NCBI GenBank assembly: GCA_002418985.1
Contig: DIFE01000125.1
Location: 1-9,013, forward strand
Origin: Deltaproteobacteria bacterium UBA5756
GTDB taxonomy: Bacteria > Desulfobacterota > Syntrophorhabdia > Syntrophorhabdales > Syntrophorhabdaceae
DNA: 9,013 nucleotides
Direction: 5' to 3'
How positions within the stretch are numbered: the stretch's first letter is position 1; each line of letters starts with the position of its first letter. The translations under genes and the position numbers were made by a program. A model generated the notes under the pieces. That model worked only from the letters and a program-made list of their open reading frames with translations. It did no database searches and had not been told where the DNA came from. Below are positions 6,551 through 9,013 of the stretch, one piece after another.

Positions 6551-6555
6551 CAAAG
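6538..6555. promoter_or_regulatory. Operator-like palindrome overlapping the predicted -35
   Basis: CTTTGTT, four bases (ATGC) and AACAAAG form a perfect seven-base inverted repeat. The site covers the -35 hexamer of the predicted leftward promoter, a position where a dimeric repressor would block transcription. A short RNA hairpin or chance occurrence is the alternative. No regulator gene is in the window. Confidence 0.4.
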
Positions 6556-6558
6556 ACA

Positions 6559-6639
6559 GGTAATGGGTAATAGGTGATGGGTCACGGGCAAAATAATGAA
6601 ACCAATAATACAAATATTTTTTCCCTATTACCCATTACC
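6559..6639. repeat. Heptamer-built inverted repeat, copy 1
   Basis: The left arm GGTAATGGGTAATAGG (6559-6574) and right arm CCTATTACCCATTACC (6624-6639) are perfectly complementary over 16 bases around a 49-base AT-rich spacer. Each arm continues as degenerate seven-base units (TAATGGG, TAATAGG, TGATGGG, TCACGGG on the left). It lies between divergent genes, so it is not placed to be a terminator of either. Related sequence recurs at 8864-8937. Confidence 0.85.
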
Positions 6640-6644
6640 CATCC

Positions 6645-6673
6645 TTTTTACCCGCCACCGGAGGTGGTAAAAA
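6645..6673. repeat. Hairpin TTTTTA-CCACC/GGTGG-TAAAAA
   Basis: CCACC (6655-6659) and GGTGG (6663-6667) form a stem with a three-base loop. TTTTTA (6645-6650) and TAAAAA (6668-6673) extend it across a four-base bulge. With A/T tracts on both sides it looks like a bidirectional terminator-type hairpin, although it lies upstream of queH between divergent genes. Confidence 0.5.
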
Positions 6674-6727
6674 CCGGCGGAAGGTGATAAAGTATAAGAA
6701 ATTACGGGCGATTGGGAAGACCGATTG

Positions 6728-7273
6728 ATGGATATTACAGGCAGCCGCATATTACTCCACATCTGCTGCGCACCATGCAGCATCTATAGCGTCAGGGAGC
6801 TTCGCCGCGAAGGGGCCGAGGTCTCGGGGTATTTCTACAACCCCAATATCCATCCCTACACGGAATTCTCGAAACGCCTGGCCACTCTCAGGGAATTCGC
6901 CGGGATCAGCCTTCTTCCTCTTGACGTTGACACATCGTACGATCTTGAAAGCTTCCTTGCCGGGACACTGCCCCTTGGGAAGGACCGCTGCCTTTTTTGT
7001 TACCGTATGCGTCTTGAAAGGACGTTCGAAAAGGCGGCCCGGGAGCGTTTCGACACGGTCACCACGACGCTCCTCTACAGCAGATATCAGCGGCATGACG
7101 ACATAAAAAAGATAGGCGAGGAGCTGTCGGCAACCCACGGCGTCCCTTTCGTTTACCGTGATTTCCGTACCGGCTGGCAGGAAGGGATCAACGAATCGAA
7201 GCGGCTTAACATGTACCGTCAGCAGTACTGCGGATGTATATTCAGCGAAAAGGAGCGGTACGGGGGGAAATGA
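6728..7273 (+). CDS. queH: Epoxyqueuosine reductase QueH
   Basis: QueH (formerly DUF208) reduces epoxyqueuosine to queuosine in tRNA, the last step of queuosine synthesis, and is unrelated in sequence to the cobalamin-dependent QueG. The 181-aa protein shows the expected cysteine set: LLHICCAPC near the N-terminus (Cys13, Cys14, Cys17), CLFCYRMRL (Cys88, Cys91) and YCGC near the C-terminus (Cys168, Cys170). In characterised QueH these positions bind the [4Fe-4S] cluster and associated iron or form a redox pair. Length fits the family. An in-frame TTG lies one codon upstream (6725-6727), but the ATG at 6728 is preferred, with GGGAAG eight bases before it. It is the first gene of the queuosine operon; its stop overlaps the start region of the next gene. 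Confidence 0.95.
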   Translation: MDITGSRILLHICCAPCSIYSVRELRREGAEVSGYFYNPNIHPYTEFSKRLATLREFAGISLLPLDVDTSYDLESFLAGTLPLGKDRCLFCYRMRLERTFEKAARERFDTVTTTLLYSRYQRHDDIKKIGEELSATHGVPFVYRDFRTGWQEGINESKRLNMYRQQYCGCIFSEKERYGGK

Positions 7274-7485
7274 TGCCTTCGATGGGAAAGATGCTCATCA
7301 TCCTCGGGGTCGTCCTCATTGTCATCGGGCTGGCCCTCACCTATGGGCCGAAGATACCCTGGCTTGGGAAGCTCCCCGGCGACATCTCCATCAAGAAGGA
7401 CAATTTCAGCTTTTACTTTCCGATCACAACGAGCATAATCATCAGCATCATCCTGACGATACTGTTCTCCATATTCAGAAAGTAG
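7273..7485 (+). CDS. DUF2905 family small membrane protein
   Basis: A 70-aa protein with two hydrophobic helices (about 5-24 and 48-67) separated by the conserved-looking loop PWLGKLPGDISIKKDNFSFYFP, here residues 29-50. This layout, GK-L-hydrophobic, then PWLG.LPGDI, then F.FYFP.T, is that of the DUF2905 family, whose role is not known. Two ATGs, at 7270 and 7273, both follow a G-rich ribosome-binding site; the second is better spaced, the first would give an ATGA overlap with queH. It sits between queH and queC, nine bases before queC, and so is translated as part of the queuosine operon. A direct role in queuosine synthesis is not implied by the family. Confidence 0.88.
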   Translation: MPSMGKMLIILGVVLIVIGLALTYGPKIPWLGKLPGDISIKKDNFSFYFPITTSIIISIILTILFSIFRK

Positions 7486-7494
7486 GGATCCGAC

Positions 7495-8199
7495 ATGAAC
7501 AAGACAGAAGGTAAGAAGACAGTGGTTCTCCTGAGCGGCGGTGTCGACTCGACGACGACCCTTGCCATAGCCATGAACGATGATTTCGAAGCCTGCGCCC
7601 TGACCTTTCGCTATGGCCAGCGACACACGCACGAGATCGAGGCCGCAACCCGGATCGCCAGATCCTTTGGCGCGGCGCACCACATCATTCTCGACATCGA
7701 TTTGCGCAGCTTCGGTGGTTCCGCCCTGACGGCAGACATCGAGGTCCCCAAGGGGCGGGCTGTGTCCGACATCTCCCGGGACATCCCGGTTACCTATGTG
7801 CCGGCCAGGAATACGATCTTCCTCTCCTTCGCCCTTGCCTACGCTGAAACGCTGGGCGCCCGGGACATCTTCATCGGGGTCAACGCCCTCGACTACAGCG
7901 GCTATCCCGATTGCAGGCCCGAATACATCGCCGCGTTCGAACACATGGCCAACCTTGCCACAAAGGCCGGTGTCGAGGGAAGGTCCTTCACGATCCATGC
8001 ACCACTTATCGCCATGACGAAGGCACAGATCATCCGCACGGGGATTCTTCTCGGCGTCGACTATTCACTGACCACGACGTGCTACGACCCCTCCCCCGAG
8101 GGCAAGTCCTGCGGCCGGTGCGATGCGTGCCTCCTTCGCCTCCAGGGTTTCAAAGAGGCGGGTATCGACGACCCGGTCGCCTATATAAATAAAGGTTGA
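7495..8199 (+). CDS. queC: 7-cyano-7-deazaguanine (preQ0) synthase QueC
   Basis: QueC converts 7-carboxy-7-deazaguanine to preQ0 using ATP and ammonia. The 234-aa protein begins with the N-type ATP pyrophosphatase PP-loop LLSGGVDSTT (SGGVDS at 14-19), followed by RYGQRHTHE (39-47) and YVPARNTIFLSFA (101-113), all family hallmarks. The zinc site near the C-terminus has Cys196, Cys206, Cys209 and Cys212 (CGRCDAC). Length is normal. The AGGGA box lies a few bases before the ATG. It is followed after seven bases by queE, whose product supplies its substrate, so the two enzymes act in sequence. The preQ0 could feed queuosine; no archaeosine or deazapurine-DNA genes are visible here. Confidence 0.97.
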   Translation: MNKTEGKKTVVLLSGGVDSTTTLAIAMNDDFEACALTFRYGQRHTHEIEAATRIARSFGAAHHIILDIDLRSFGGSALTADIEVPKGRAVSDISRDIPVTYVPARNTIFLSFALAYAETLGARDIFIGVNALDYSGYPDCRPEYIAAFEHMANLATKAGVEGRSFTIHAPLIAMTKAQIIRTGILLGVDYSLTTTCYDPSPEGKSCGRCDACLLRLQGFKEAGIDDPVAYINKG

Positions 8200-8206
8200 A
8201 TCTCTC

Positions 8207-8848
8207 ATGGCCTACCTCATAAAGGAAATCTTCTATTCCCTCCAGGGTGAAGGCGTCAACAGCGGAAGGCCTGCCGTATTCGTCAGGTTCTCCGGCTGCA
8301 ACCTCTGGTCCGGCCGCAAAGACGACCGAACGGGCATACCGTGCCCTTTCTGCGATACCGATTTTGTCGGCTCCGGCGGCTCCGGCGGCGGAACGTACGA
8401 CGATGCGGAGGGGGTCGCTTCGGCCATGGCCCATATCCTGCCTCCCGCGCGGGAAAAAGACCGCAGGTCTTTTGCCGTCCTTACGGGAGGCGAGCCGGCG
8501 CTCCAGGTCGACAACCGCCTGATCGACGAACTCCACCGCCGCAACTGGGAGATCGCCATCGAAACGAACGGAACGCTCCCGATCCCCGACGGCATGGACT
8601 GGATAACCGTCAGCCCCAAAGCAGGCACTCCCATCGTAATCACCAGCGGTGACGAGCTGAAACTTCTCCATCCCCAGGACGGGCTGGACCCGGCAGCCTT
8701 CGGAGCCCTGAATTTTAGCCATTTCATCCTGCAACCCGTCGATAATCAGTTTCTGGACGAAAACACCCGTCTGTGCCTCGAATACTGTCTCACCCATCCC
8801 GCGTGGCGCCTCGGCCTGCAGATGCATAAAGTGCTGGGGATAAGGTAG
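8207..8848 (+). CDS. queE: 7-carboxy-7-deazaguanine synthase QueE
   Basis: QueE is a radical SAM enzyme that contracts 6-carboxytetrahydropterin to 7-carboxy-7-deazaguanine. The 213-aa protein starts with IFYSLQGEG and carries TGGEPALQ, IETNG, a VSPKAG segment and the closing QMHKVLGIR, all typical of QueE. The cluster cysteines are Cys31, Cys46 and Cys49: a CX14CX2C spacing instead of the usual CX3CX2C. That long insertion is known from one QueE class, so the enzyme should still be active. A Gly/Ser-rich loop (GSGGSGGG, about 55-62) follows. Met1 is preceded by AAAGG at a longish spacing. It is the last gene of the operon and is followed directly by a hairpin terminator. The substrate-making QueD is not in the window. 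Confidence 0.96.
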   Translation: MAYLIKEIFYSLQGEGVNSGRPAVFVRFSGCNLWSGRKDDRTGIPCPFCDTDFVGSGGSGGGTYDDAEGVASAMAHILPPAREKDRRSFAVLTGGEPALQVDNRLIDELHRRNWEIAIETNGTLPIPDGMDWITVSPKAGTPIVITSGDELKLLHPQDGLDPAAFGALNFSHFILQPVDNQFLDENTRLCLEYCLTHPAWRLGLQMHKVLGIR

Positions 8849-8863
8849 AGAAAAGGGGTTATG

Positions 8864-8945
8864 GGTTATAGGTAATAGGTTATAGGAATGCCCAAAAAAA
8901 GGCTTTTCCTATTACCCATCACCTATTACCTATAACCTGTTTTTT
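8864..8945 (+). terminator. Intrinsic terminator of the queuosine operon, heptamer repeat copy 2
   Basis: The arm 8864-8880 pairs perfectly over 17 bases with 8921-8937. A short GCC/GGC hairpin with an A-rich loop sits inside (8890-8903). Six T residues (8940-8945) follow the stem almost directly. Position (16 bases after the queE stop) and structure fit a strong rho-independent terminator. The arms are made of seven-base units (TTATGGG, TTATAGG, TAATAGG, TTATAGG) like those of the inverted repeat at 6559-6639. Confidence 0.85.
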
Positions 8946-8946
8946 A

Positions 8947-8976
8947 TTGACAATACGGGGCTTTATGGCTTATATC
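8947..8976 (+). promoter_or_regulatory. Sigma-70-type promoter of the tRNA gene
   Basis: A perfect -35 box TTGACA (8947-8952) is followed after 18 bases by TATATC (8971-8976), matching four of six -10 positions. Transcription would begin near 8983, just before the mature tRNA 5' end. It directly abuts the T tract of the upstream terminator. Confidence 0.75.
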
Positions 8977-8985
8977 AAGAGGCAA

Positions 8986-9013
8986 GGCGGTGTAGCTCAG
9001 GTGGTCAGAGCAT
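8986..9013 (+). tRNA. tRNA gene, 5' part only (cut by window end)
   Basis: The first 28 bases of a tRNA are present: acceptor strand GGCGGTG (positions 1-7), T8, A9, D stem GCTC, D loop AGGTGGTCA with the usual GG, D stem GAGC, then A26 and the first anticodon-stem base. The anticodon lies beyond the window, so the amino acid cannot be read. The 5' sequence resembles elongator tRNA-Met genes, but that is only a guess. Confidence 0.92.

Noticed and set aside
6559..6639. CRISPR-like repeat array
   Set aside because: The repeats are seven-base degenerate units in inverted arms, with no regular spacers and no cas genes.
7219..7998. Minus-strand 259-aa open frame across the DUF2905 gene and queC
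   Set aside because: It is antisense to queC with its intact PP-loop and zinc cysteines; a shadow frame.

Overview
The window looks like part of a bacterial chromosome, moderately GC-rich, from a Gram-negative anaerobe. Dispersed palindromic and heptamer repeats, the QueH/QueC/QueE set and two iron-sulfur maturases suggest Desulfobacterota/'Deltaproteobacteria'. That placement is a guess from style, because the window contains no phylogenetic marker gene; the only RNA gene is a cut-off tRNA.

Left part, minus strand, read from about 4750 down to 302: a compact ribosomally synthesised peptide (RiPP) cluster. In transcription order it holds a 65-aa precursor with five cysteines spaced exactly four residues apart, a radical SAM/SPASM peptide maturase, a partner maturase with SPASM-type cysteines but no radical SAM motif, and a type I ABC exporter. 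The two maturases resemble the families named 'radical SAM peptide maturase, CXXX-repeat target family' and 'CXXX repeat peptide maturase'. The precursor matches the CXXX-repeat substrate those names describe. A REP-like palindromic element lies between the precursor and the first maturase. This is the most interesting part of the window.

Middle, still minus strand (4869 to 6489): three small membrane-protein genes of unknown role. They are a six-helix protein with a pseudopilin-like soluble tail, a PLDc_N-type two-helix protein, and a protein with two hydrophobic segments and a cysteine-rich (zinc-ribbon-like) tail.

The divergent intergenic region (6490 to 6727) holds a plausible promoter for the leftward genes. 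A perfect palindrome overlaps its -35 box. The region also contains a long inverted repeat built from heptamers and a second hairpin.

Right part, plus strand: a tight queuosine operon (queH, a DUF2905 small membrane protein gene, queC, queE). It ends in a strong hairpin terminator built from the same heptamer repeat. A sigma-70-type promoter then precedes a tRNA gene that is cut off by the window end. QueE makes the 7-carboxy-7-deazaguanine precursor, QueC converts it to preQ0, and QueH performs the last step on tRNA, reducing epoxyqueuosine to queuosine. QueD, QueF, Tgt and QueA are not in the window.
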